Assembly (NCBI RefSeq): GCF_021354595.1
Contig: NZ_JADWYJ010000004.1
Coordinates: 124,001-188,000 of the forward strand
Origin: Maribellus sp. CM-23
Lineage (GTDB): Bacteria; Bacteroidota; Bacteroidia; Bacteroidales; Prolixibacteraceae
DNA: 64,000 bases
Direction of reading: 5' to 3'
Each line of letters opens with the position of its first letter. Positions within the stretch are counted from its first letter, which is position 1. A model generated the notes under the pieces. The model worked only from the letters and a program-made list of their open reading frames with translations. It was not told where the DNA came from and made no database searches. Positions 1 through 8,042 of the stretch are shown here, one piece after another. Made by a program: the position numbers and the translations under genes.

Positions 1-1612
1 GTGTTTGCTTGCACAAAGGATTATTATCTATTTCATTTTGAGGAACAGGGAGTTTGTAGTAACTCTCTTTAAACACGCGATCCTTATCATCACATTCTAC
101 CGTTTCGTAAATGAATGAATCTCCATCTTTCGTGATTTTGGTACCATGCATTCTTACTCCGTTAAGAACTTCTGTTGCCAGTTTCCAGCGACGTAAATCC
201 CAATAGCGCTGACCTTCAAAAGCCAGTTCTACTTTGCGTTCTTCCCGGATAATTTCGCGCAGTGCTTCCTTATCGCTAACAGTGATTTTGGGCAACTTGG
301 CTCTTGTACGGACTTTATTGAGCGAAACCAGGGCGTCTTCACCTCTTCCCAGTTCATTGAGTGCCTCGGCATGGTTTAAAAGCACTTCGGCATACCTTAC
401 TTCGTACCAGGTTTGTGCGCTCACCTGATCCATCGGAGCGTTTTCATCAAGCATTTTACGGATGTAATACCCTGTAGTGGTACCTCCTGAACTTTGTTGT
501 GCAGCATAAGGCTCAAAACCATCTTGTCCGCCTACAAAAGTTTCAATGGTGCGTCCTTTCCAGCTTGCACCGTTGTAGAGAACTGAGGCGTAAAAGCGGG
601 GTTCCCTGTTTGCGTAAGGATTGGCAGCATGTTCCGGGTTATTCCAATCGAATTCACTTCCGTCCGCCATCCGGTATGAGTCAACCATTTCAAGCGTAGG
701 CCCTGCGATACCGATAACCCCTTCGCTTTTATCACCTTTGGGGCAATACAACTGGTGGAATGAATGTCCTAAAGTTCCTCCAAAACGATAGGAAAGAACA
801 CCTTCTTTGCTGTCCCGGGTTTTGAAGATTTTATCATAATCCGATTCCAGCTGGTATAAATTATCCTCTTCTTTTATTACCTCTTCGGCAGCGTCAACGG
901 CCTCCTGCCATCTTTCGGCATAAAGCATCACTCTCGATTTGTAACCATACACTGCGCCTTTTGTCAAACGTCCCAAGCTGGCAGCCTCCCATTGTGCGGG
1001 CAGGTTTTCAGCAGCAAAATCCAGTTCCTTGGTGATAAAATCATAACATTCACTCTCGGTGCTTCTGGCTTTGTAAGCTTCATTTGGTCCATCGATATAA
1101 TCGCGAATAATAATTCCACCGTGACTTCTAACCAACATAAAGTGCAGGAATCCTCTGAAGAACCGGGCCTGGGCTTCCATAAGAACCTTGTCTTCGTTGG
1201 AATAGGTGACGTAATTTTCCAGACCATACAGGAACTCATTGATCCTGCGTATACGGTTGTATTCATATTGATAGTCGGACAATACAATGCCGGTTGGGCT
1301 GATGATAGGGTTGAGGATTGTTTTGTTTACATCTCCGCCATTGGCTCCCATCACATGTTGGTTGTACTTTACGATGTCGCTAAAACCGTCGTTCAGTGCA
1401 ACGCCAGCATATTTTTTCCCATACGGACCATATTCATAAATGGGTTTGTAAAAACCATTGATATACAGATAGGTATTTTCTTTTGTCTTCCAAATCTCTG
1501 CTTCTGTGTACACCGTGCGAGGCTCCGGGTTTAGATACTCCTCACTGCAAGCACCCAGGAGTAGCAATGTGAACAGAGCGAGTAGCTGATATTTAAAATT
1601 TCTTATTTTCAT
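1..1612 (-). CDS. SusD/RagB-family outer-membrane nutrient-binding lipoprotein (3' end outside window)
   Basis: Reading left from the ATG at 1610-1612, the frame stays open to the window edge for about 537 codons, so only the last few residues are missing. The N-terminus MKIRNFKYQLLALFT is followed by a lipobox LLLLGAC with Cys22, giving a lipoprotein anchored in the outer membrane. The C-terminal part has features typical of SusD: VRYAEVLLNHAEALNELG, an RRWKLATEVLNG segment and a final LPVPQNEIDNNP stretch. SusD proteins form the lid of a SusC transporter and bind glycans or other large nutrients. The gene starts only 12 bp after the susC stop, so the two are co-transcribed. The substrate cannot be told from the sequence. 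Confidence 0.93.
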   Translation of the reverse strand, partial: MKIRNFKYQLLALFTLLLLGACSEEYLNPEPRTVYTEAEIWKTKENTYLYINGFYKPIYEYGPYGKKYAGVALNDGFSDIVKYNQHVMGANGGDVNKTILNPIISPTGIVLSDYQYEYNRIRRINEFLYGLENYVTYSNEDKVLMEAQARFFRGFLHFMLVRSHGGIIIRDYIDGPNEAYKARSTESECYDFITKELDFAAENLPAQWEAASLGRLTKGAVYGYKSRVMLYAERWQEAVDAAEEVIKEEDNLYQLESDYDKIFKTRDSKEGVLSYRFGGTLGHSFHQLYCPKGDKSEGVIGIAGPTLEMVDSYRMADGSEFDWNNPEHAANPYANREPRFYASVLYNGASWKGRTIETFVGGQDGFEPYAAQQSSGGTTTGYYIRKMLDENAPMDQVSAQTWYEVRYAEVLLNHAEALNELGRGEDALVSLNKVRTRAKLPKITVSDKEALREIIREERKVELAFEGQRYWDLRRWKLATEVLNGVRMHGTKITKDGDSFIYETVECDDKDRVFKESYYKLPVPQNEIDNNPLCKQT

Positions 1613-1624
1613 TGTTATTCCTTT

Positions 1625-4600
1625 TTAAAATGTTACACTTAGACCGAACTCGTATGTACGTTGCTGCGGATAATATCCGTTGCTAATCTCCGGAGCTTCC
1701 GGGTCAATGCCATACTTATTTAAACCTGACCATGTGAGAAGGTTGGATCCTGTGAAACTTAACCTGACCACATCGATCCCGGCTGCTTTTAAGTAGCTGC
1801 TGTTTACGGTATACCCGATCTGTGCATTTTTTAACCGGAGGTAACTGGCATCGCGCATCCACCAGGATGAAGCCCATCCGTTGGCATTACCTACTTCGGC
1901 TGCAACGGTGGTAAGACGGGCAAATTCTGAGTCCATGTTTTCGGGTGTCCAGCTATCTTCAATCAGGAATCTGGGCGAGTTCCCGTTTCCGTGGAAAGGA
2001 CGAGTGTAAATGGTCGCATCTACCGCTCCATTCCCGTAAACTCCACTTAGGAATATGTCACGAATTGCTGCTCCCTGAAAGAATACGGAAGCGTCAAAGT
2101 TTTTCCATGAAGCGCTCATGTTAAGACCGTACATTAATTCAGGGAAGCTGCTGTTACCCAGGAATGTATAATCCTGAGCTCTCTCGATTTTACCATCTCC
2201 GTTCAAGTCTTTGTAAATGATATCTCCGGGCCGGATCTGGCTAATCTTCTGAAGGTGACTCAAGGTAGGAGTGTTCATGATCTGCTCTTCACTCTGGTAT
2301 AAGCCTTCAGCAATGAAGCCCATTTTTTCACCGAGTTTTCTTCCGGTGCGTTTTTGATAAGCCGGAGTATTCGGGCTTTCGTTCATTTTCAGAACTTTAT
2401 TTCTCGACCACCCCATGTTACCTTTAACACTGTAGTTTACTTGGCCAACTTTGTTGTTGTGAGTCAGTACCAGTTCAAGTCCGTGGTTTGCCACTTCGCC
2501 ACCGTTCACTGTTCCCGGGTAGTTTCCTCCCAGAGACCAGGGGTAAAGGCTGCCTCCGCTGATCAGGATATCGCGGGTGTGTTTGTAGAAGTAGTCAAAC
2601 TCCATCCCGAATATGCCTCTGCTAAACATTAACTCAAAACCGACGTTGTAAGTGGCTGTTTTTTCCCAGGTAATGTCCCTGTTTACTTCTCCGGCAGTAT
2701 ATACCGAGATGTATTCTTTGTCGCCAATATAAATGGTTGCAGGGTTTCTTCTCATCATGTTCAGGTAGGCAAACTGTCCCACGTTGAGGTCGTTACCAAG
2801 CACACCGGCAGAAGCACGAAGTTTCAGGTTTTCGATAACATCTTTTAACCCGCTAAAAAAAGCTTCTTCTGAAATTCTCCATCCGGCAGATGCAGCAGGG
2901 AAGAAACCCCAACGGTTTTGCGGAGCGAAACGTGAAGAGCCGTCGTAACGGGCAGCCAGCTCAAGCAGGTATTTGTTGTCGAAGGCATAGTTGATCCTGC
3001 CTACAAAACCTGCGCGTCTGAATACGCTGCTGTTTCCCCATACGTTGGGTCTTCCGTTATTGTCTTTGATGTCATTCCCCATGTCCAGTTCGTGCAGGGT
3101 GGTAACATCATAATCAATGGCTACCGCCCCCAAATCTTCACCTTCCTGTAATGCCTCTTCAAAAAGGAATAATCCGGAAATGTCATGTTTGCCGAATGTA
3201 TTTGCATAATTGATTGATGGCTGTAATGTTCTACGGTAGAACTGGCTGGTTGCGTGGGTGAATGATTCAACGTTGTTCGCAGTTACTGATAAGTTTGTCA
3301 GCACTTCGGAGTAGGTATTGGTAGCAATATCGTAGCTGTTTACCATTTCCGGAGCAGCCCATGCACGACGCGTAGTATAATCTTTATCGTAACTCATTTT
3401 AATGCCAAGTTCCAATCCTTTGATCCAGGGAAGTTCCCAGGCAAATTTTGCAGAAGACTGCAGGACATTCAACACCGAATTGTTGTAGCCCACATTGTTG
3501 TAAACCACCGGGTTAAACGTGTTGTTTTTGTTAAAATGGCCTACTGTCGGCAATCCGTCGTAAGTGGTTGGCAAAAACGGGAACACTTTCGATGCCAATG
3601 TGATCGGGTTGTTCCATGCCTGGTTCGATACTGCGAAATATCCTGCTTTTCGATCTTCCTGCCGGGCTGCCAAATCCAACTCCAGGCGAAATCCGTGATT
3701 CAGTTTTACGTCAATATTCGACCGTACATTGTACCGTTTGAAATCGAAGTTGTCAATAATTCCATCCTGCGAAAGATATCCTGCCGACAGGAAATATCTT
3801 ACTGACTCGTTTCCTCCGTTTACACTTAAGTTGTGGTGGGTTGAGAAAGAACCCGGTTTCATAATTTCATCAAACCAGTTGGTGTTACCAATTTTTCCTT
3901 CGGGATCGCCATTTAGTGATTTCTCGTAAAGGCTTTGGGTGAAAATCGGGTCTTTTCCGTCCATCTCGAGCGCTTTGTTGTACCATTTAATAAAGTCAGG
4001 CCCGTCCAAGAATTCAGGGAAAAAAGTATTCTGGTTATAAGACACTTTGCCTGTGTAAGTAATTTTGGGCGCTTGCTGTGTCCCTCTTTTGGTAGTGACT
4101 AGAATTACACCGCCAGCTCCCTGTACCCCGTAAACGGCAGCAGCAGAAGCATCTTTCAAAATAGATATTTTGTCGATGTCGTTAGGATCAAGCTGAGCAA
4201 AGCTCCGTTGCACCCCGTCCACAATCAGGGTAGCCGAACTATTTCCTAAGGTAGAAAGTCCCCTTACCCGTATGGACGCTCCGTCAGCCCCCGGTTGTCC
4301 CGAAGTTTGCAAAGTGGAAAGTCCCGGTAGTTTTCCGGATAGTAAGGAAGTGATGTTGCCCGAAGGAGCCTGCAGCAGCTCTTTGCTTTCGATCTGTGCT
4401 ACAGATCCGGTAACGCTCACTTTCTTTTGAGTTCCGTAACCTACCACGATCACTTCGTCAAGCTCTTCAGTGTCTTGCGCCAGTGTAATGTTCAGGTAGG
4501 TTCGGCCCGATAAGGGTACCTCCTGTGCAATAAAACCCACGTACGAAAAGAGCAGAGTGCTGTTGATGGAGGGCACAGAAAGAGTGAATTCTCCGTTGGC

Positions 4601-4795
4601 ATCAGTAACAGTGCCTTGTTTCGTGTCTTTTACGAGAACAGTTACGCCAATAAGTGTTTCTCCGTTAGTGTCAGCTACTTTTCCTTGTACGTTAACCTGT
4701 GCATACGTAACGTTGGCTGAGAAAAAGAATAGTGCTAAGATCAGATTTTGTAGAAATCTGTTCTTCCAAATGAAAGATCGTTTGTCACTTTTCAT
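1625..4795 (-). CDS. SusC/RagA-family TonB-linked outer membrane transporter
   Basis: The 1056-residue product has a signal peptide ending near ANVTYAQ (residue ~33). Next is a carboxypeptidase-regulatory-like beta-sandwich (VQGKVADTNGETLIGVTVLV), then the TonB box/SusC signature EELDEVIVVGYGTQKK at ~111-127, the plug (RVRGLSTLGNSSATLIVDG) and a C-terminal beta barrel ending in LSVTF with terminal Phe. The length is normal for the family. It imports a large substrate across the outer membrane using TonB energy together with the SusD partner immediately downstream. The DUF4855 lipoprotein gene lies 269 bp upstream on the same strand and a ROK repressor gene further upstream, which suggests an inducible locus continuing left of the window. 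Substrate unknown. Confidence 0.96.
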   Translation of the reverse strand: MKSDKRSFIWKNRFLQNLILALFFFSANVTYAQVNVQGKVADTNGETLIGVTVLVKDTKQGTVTDANGEFTLSVPSINSTLLFSYVGFIAQEVPLSGRTYLNITLAQDTEELDEVIVVGYGTQKKVSVTGSVAQIESKELLQAPSGNITSLLSGKLPGLSTLQTSGQPGADGASIRVRGLSTLGNSSATLIVDGVQRSFAQLDPNDIDKISILKDASAAAVYGVQGAGGVILVTTKRGTQQAPKITYTGKVSYNQNTFFPEFLDGPDFIKWYNKALEMDGKDPIFTQSLYEKSLNGDPEGKIGNTNWFDEIMKPGSFSTHHNLSVNGGNESVRYFLSAGYLSQDGIIDNFDFKRYNVRSNIDVKLNHGFRLELDLAARQEDRKAGYFAVSNQAWNNPITLASKVFPFLPTTYDGLPTVGHFNKNNTFNPVVYNNVGYNNSVLNVLQSSAKFAWELPWIKGLELGIKMSYDKDYTTRRAWAAPEMVNSYDIATNTYSEVLTNLSVTANNVESFTHATSQFYRRTLQPSINYANTFGKHDISGLFLFEEALQEGEDLGAVAIDYDVTTLHELDMGNDIKDNNGRPNVWGNSSVFRRAGFVGRINYAFDNKYLLELAARYDGSSRFAPQNRWGFFPAASAGWRISEEAFFSGLKDVIENLKLRASAGVLGNDLNVGQFAYLNMMRRNPATIYIGDKEYISVYTAGEVNRDITWEKTATYNVGFELMFSRGIFGMEFDYFYKHTRDILISGGSLYPWSLGGNYPGTVNGGEVANHGLELVLTHNNKVGQVNYSVKGNMGWSRNKVLKMNESPNTPAYQKRTGRKLGEKMGFIAEGLYQSEEQIMNTPTLSHLQKISQIRPGDIIYKDLNGDGKIERAQDYTFLGNSSFPELMYGLNMSASWKNFDASVFFQGAAIRDIFLSGVYGNGAVDATIYTRPFHGNGNSPRFLIEDSWTPENMDSEFARLTTVAAEVGNANGWASSWWMRDASYLRLKNAQIGYTVNSSYLKAAGIDVVRLSFTGSNLLTWSGLNKYGIDPEAPEISNGYYPQQRTYEFGLSVTF

Positions 4796-5064
4796 GATTT
4801 AGTTTTTACTGTTTTTTAAATGAATTAAGTTGCATAGTGATTAAAAATTCAGTTTGTCAACTTTCTGAATTTGAATTAGATTATAGACTTTTTGTGGATC
4901 TATTTCACATTTGAGTTAGAATATGGTTCGGATAAGGAGGTCAAGGGCTTCCTTGCCTTCTCAAAAGATTTTTATGTTAGGTACTTTTCTTGAAATCGAT
5001 TAATTCTTTTTTGAATCTGTGATTCTGATTTTATCATCAACTTGTTTTGGTAACAAAAGATTGA

Positions 5065-6204
5065 TTATTGATCAATACGAGGCTTGTTTGCTCTTTGAGT
5101 TATCAGGTGAATAATGCGCTGATACAAGGCTTGATCTTCTTCGTCTTCAGATTGAGATAACTTGTAAAAAGCATCTCCCCCTTGATAATAGGCCACTTTG
5201 AGAGAATCAAAAACCCCGTTCTTTTCATAAACATCCAGGTAATCCGTTAATCGGTATCCCCATCCTTTGGTTTTCAACGCTCTGTCGTCGAACTCAATTT
5301 CCATATTCATCTGGAATTTGTTCGCTCTGTTGCAGGCTTCCTGAAGTCGGGAATAGGGAACGCTCTCGCTAAAGAAATAGTTGGGCTGATAATAAGGCAC
5401 ATTGAATCCGAGGTTTCTCCATTCGGAGTAACCGTCAGAGTTGAAATACGGAATCCAATAGAAGTCGTATTTTTTCTCGTATACATAATCTGCTACATCG
5501 TTCGCCAGGTTTCTACTGTTCGTGGCTTCTTCGGCAAGCCAGTAAAATCCAACCAGTTCAACATGTTCAAACCCTGCGTCTTGGAAGAGCTGTTCGGCAT
5601 AGTCAATGTACCATTTGCAGGCATCAAGCCGGTCTTCCTTTTTAAAAAACTGAAGAGAGCGGCCATCCAGTTGCCCCCAGTCGGTTTGGTTGGGAATGGG
5701 CTCGGGAATACACAGTACAACTTTTCTTTTTTCAAATTCTCCGGTTACCTTTCCGGTCTTTTTTACCTCTTCGATCTGTTCGTTCAATGCATTTATTCCG
5801 TTTCCTTTGGCGAAATAATTTTTCAGCAGGTTTTCCCACTCGGTTTTACGGGCAGCCTTGGCCTGGTATCCGGAAGCAAAGCCGCGGCCTTGCCCATCGT
5901 GGATTTCGAGAAAAAGGAAGCCGTCGAACAGCCAGTTTTCTGCCCCGTTGACCTGTGCGGATACATAGGGTGCGAAATGCTCTTTGTTCCATTGGATGCT
6001 GCGGTGTGCCCCGCCGTCATAAATCAGTACAAGGTCATTCGGTATCACCTGATAATGCTTGAGTTCGCGTGTAGAAGGCTCATCCTTAAAAATTATATCC
6101 TCCTCGTCTTCGTGCTTTGATTCTTGAGAACAAGCGGTTATACTTGTTATGAAAAAGCATAGAAAAAGGGGAAAAACAGCTATCTTCTGCAGATTTGTCA
6201 TCAT
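5065..6204 (-). CDS. DUF4855 domain-containing lipoprotein
   Basis: A 379-residue protein with a lipoprotein signal (hydrophobic segment then SITAC, Cys25) and an acidic linker (ESKHEDEEDIIF). The remainder matches what I know of DUF4855 proteins: an early LVLIYDGGAHRSIQWNKEHF segment, FDGFLFLEIHDGQGRGF, LCIPEPIPNQTDWG, and later VGFYWLAEEATNSRNLANDV and YDFYWIPYFNSDGYSEW. The alternation of strands and helices resembles a TIM-barrel-like fold, but no enzymatic function is established. DUF4855 genes are often seen beside SusC/SusD pairs, as here, which makes a role in binding or processing the imported substrate plausible. Met1 and Met2 are both possible starts. Family call from memory of motifs; function unknown. 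Confidence 0.8.
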   Translation of the reverse strand: MMTNLQKIAVFPLFLCFFITSITACSQESKHEDEEDIIFKDEPSTRELKHYQVIPNDLVLIYDGGAHRSIQWNKEHFAPYVSAQVNGAENWLFDGFLFLEIHDGQGRGFASGYQAKAARKTEWENLLKNYFAKGNGINALNEQIEEVKKTGKVTGEFEKRKVVLCIPEPIPNQTDWGQLDGRSLQFFKKEDRLDACKWYIDYAEQLFQDAGFEHVELVGFYWLAEEATNSRNLANDVADYVYEKKYDFYWIPYFNSDGYSEWRNLGFNVPYYQPNYFFSESVPYSRLQEACNRANKFQMNMEIEFDDRALKTKGWGYRLTDYLDVYEKNGVFDSLKVAYYQGGDAFYKLSQSEDEEDQALYQRIIHLITQRANKPRIDQ

Positions 6205-6215
6205 ACAAAATTTTA

Positions 6216-6232
6216 ATACTCAGACCGAGTAT
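6216..6232. promoter_or_regulatory. Inverted repeat just upstream of the DUF4855 gene
   Basis: A perfect 6-bp inverted repeat, ATACTC-AGACC-GAGTAT, lies 12 bp before the start codon of the DUF4855 lipoprotein gene. Its position within the leader fits an operator, and the ROK repressor gene sits immediately upstream. That link is inference only; a 6-bp palindrome can occur by chance. Confidence 0.3.
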
Positions 6233-6478
6233 GTATTCACTTATAAGCTATGATTATCTTATCTGTAGCTTTGTAAGCTTCAGGTAATCAGAGAGAATTA
6301 ATAGGTTTGTCTTGTGCGAAACAGAGTTTTCAGCACCATCGTGAGTAAATTTGATGTAACTAATTTACTTAGTAGCCTGTCCTAGCGCCTCCGAAGCCTT
6401 GTGGCAGACTTTTTTGTAAAGGTTTAGCTTTTTGTCATAATTTATTGTTTTTTAGTCGGTTATTGTCTTATGGATCTG

Positions 6479-7750
6479 TTATAGTAGTTGTAGTTGATTA
6501 AAAACAATGGCGCCCGCTCCTTTGATGGTTGCATCTTCGGTAGAAGAGAACATCAGTTCGCAGTTGCGAAGTGGAAGCGACAAGGCGGTGTGGGTCATTC
6601 CCGACTTAACGGAATCCGTGAGGATGTCCCGGGCCAGGGTAAAACCGCCGCCAATGATAATGATGCCCGGGTTTAAAAGATTGATCATATTCCCGAGTGC
6701 TTTTCCCAGTTTAAACCCAATATTATGTGTTAGCGAAATGGACAGAGCGTCTCCTTCTGAAGCCGCTTTCAGTATATCCTGGTATTTTATTTCAGATAAG
6801 TTTTTGTTCGTTGTTAATAGCGAGGTTTCTCCTTGTTCGATGTGCTCCTGGAAGTTTTGTTCCAGGGCATGTCCGCCGACTTCAGTTCCGAGGCAACCAC
6901 GTTTTCCGCACAAACAAAGGCGGTTGGAATCGCCCAGTTGTATGTGTCCGAATTCTCCGGCAAAGCCCTGTTCTCCACCAATGATCTCGCCGTTTGAAAT
7001 GATGGCAAGCCCCATTCCGCGGCTGAGGTTTAGCACAAAGGCATTCTGGATGTTTCGTGCTTTTCCGAAATACTGTTCAGCAAGCCCCAAAACGTGTGTG
7101 TCGTTGTCCACATAAACCGGGAAGTCAAATTTGTCCGAAAAGAAATCGACCAAAGACCCATCGAGGAAGTTGAAATAATTGTAGGAATAACCGGTGCGCG
7201 CATTAACGCGTCCTGTAATTCCGATGCCCATTCCAAGAATCCGTTTGGGCTCAATTTGCGAGTTGTCTACTGCCTGCCGGATAATGTCAACTACATTTTC
7301 AAGACATGCAATCGAATTCTCCAGCACGAAGTTCTCATCTAAGTTTGAATAAACTTCGTTCATCTCCATGTTGAATATGGAAATGGATATTCCTTTTAGC
7401 TGGATAACGAGGCCAATTGAGTAGGCGTATTCGGGATCGACTTTGTACAAAACGGGACGCCGTCCGTTGTCGGTTTCTTTCTTGCCTGAATCGATAATGA
7501 TCTTGTCGCTGATGAGCTCGTTGATGAGTTTGGTGCCCGTAGGAACACTTAATTTCACCTTCTTACAGATCCCGGGGATCGTAAGTTCCTTCTCGGACCG
7601 GTTCAACAAGGCAACAATTTTACGTTTTTGCGCCAGCTGACGGTTTAGGTTATTGATATCGTCAATATTTCTTGAGAACAAGTCCACGGTTAGATTGTAG
7701 TTTATTTTATTTGATGTCGGCAAGTTTGTAAATATTTTTATTAAAGACAA
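6479..7750 (-). CDS. ROK-family transcriptional repressor (winged HTH plus sugar-kinase-like domain)
   Basis: The 423-residue protein begins with a ~90-residue winged helix-turn-helix (KRKIVALLNRSEKELTIPGI, then GRRPVLYKVDP) followed by a full ROK domain: phosphate-loop-like GMGIGITGRVNARTG, the Asp-containing YVDNDTHVLGLAEQ, the EFGHIQL motif and the zinc-binding cluster CLCGKRGCLGTE, ending with a glycine-rich IIIIGGGF. Such proteins (NagC/XylR/Mlc type) bind a sugar or sugar phosphate and release DNA. It lies at the head of the same-strand series DUF4855-susC-susD, so it is the natural candidate regulator of that locus. The ligand cannot be read from the sequence. The gap to the DUF4855 gene is 274 bp. 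Confidence 0.92.
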   Translation of the reverse strand: MSLIKIFTNLPTSNKINYNLTVDLFSRNIDDINNLNRQLAQKRKIVALLNRSEKELTIPGICKKVKLSVPTGTKLINELISDKIIIDSGKKETDNGRRPVLYKVDPEYAYSIGLVIQLKGISISIFNMEMNEVYSNLDENFVLENSIACLENVVDIIRQAVDNSQIEPKRILGMGIGITGRVNARTGYSYNYFNFLDGSLVDFFSDKFDFPVYVDNDTHVLGLAEQYFGKARNIQNAFVLNLSRGMGLAIISNGEIIGGEQGFAGEFGHIQLGDSNRLCLCGKRGCLGTEVGGHALEQNFQEHIEQGETSLLTTNKNLSEIKYQDILKAASEGDALSISLTHNIGFKLGKALGNMINLLNPGIIIIGGGFTLARDILTDSVKSGMTHTALSLPLRNCELMFSSTEDATIKGAGAIVFNQLQLL

Positions 7751-8042
7751 GAGAAAAAATCAATATTTTGATTTAGTGTGTCATCATAATAATTGTATTT
7801 AGCGGAAATGTCTATAGGACAAGGTGTTCTGTGGTATTCCTGTAGAACGTGTGTTTTTTTTGATTAAAGAATCCACTACATGGGAATGAAGCTTTTGTTC
7901 ATAATTCGTGGGTTTAACAGCGTGATTTTTTTATGCTACTTTTTTGTGCTGATTTGGAGGACCTGCTTCGGGGGAGGATTTTGTGTATTCTTTTCAGACA
8001 GATTGCAAAAATTATCTAATTTCAGACCTTATTTTTACCGGC

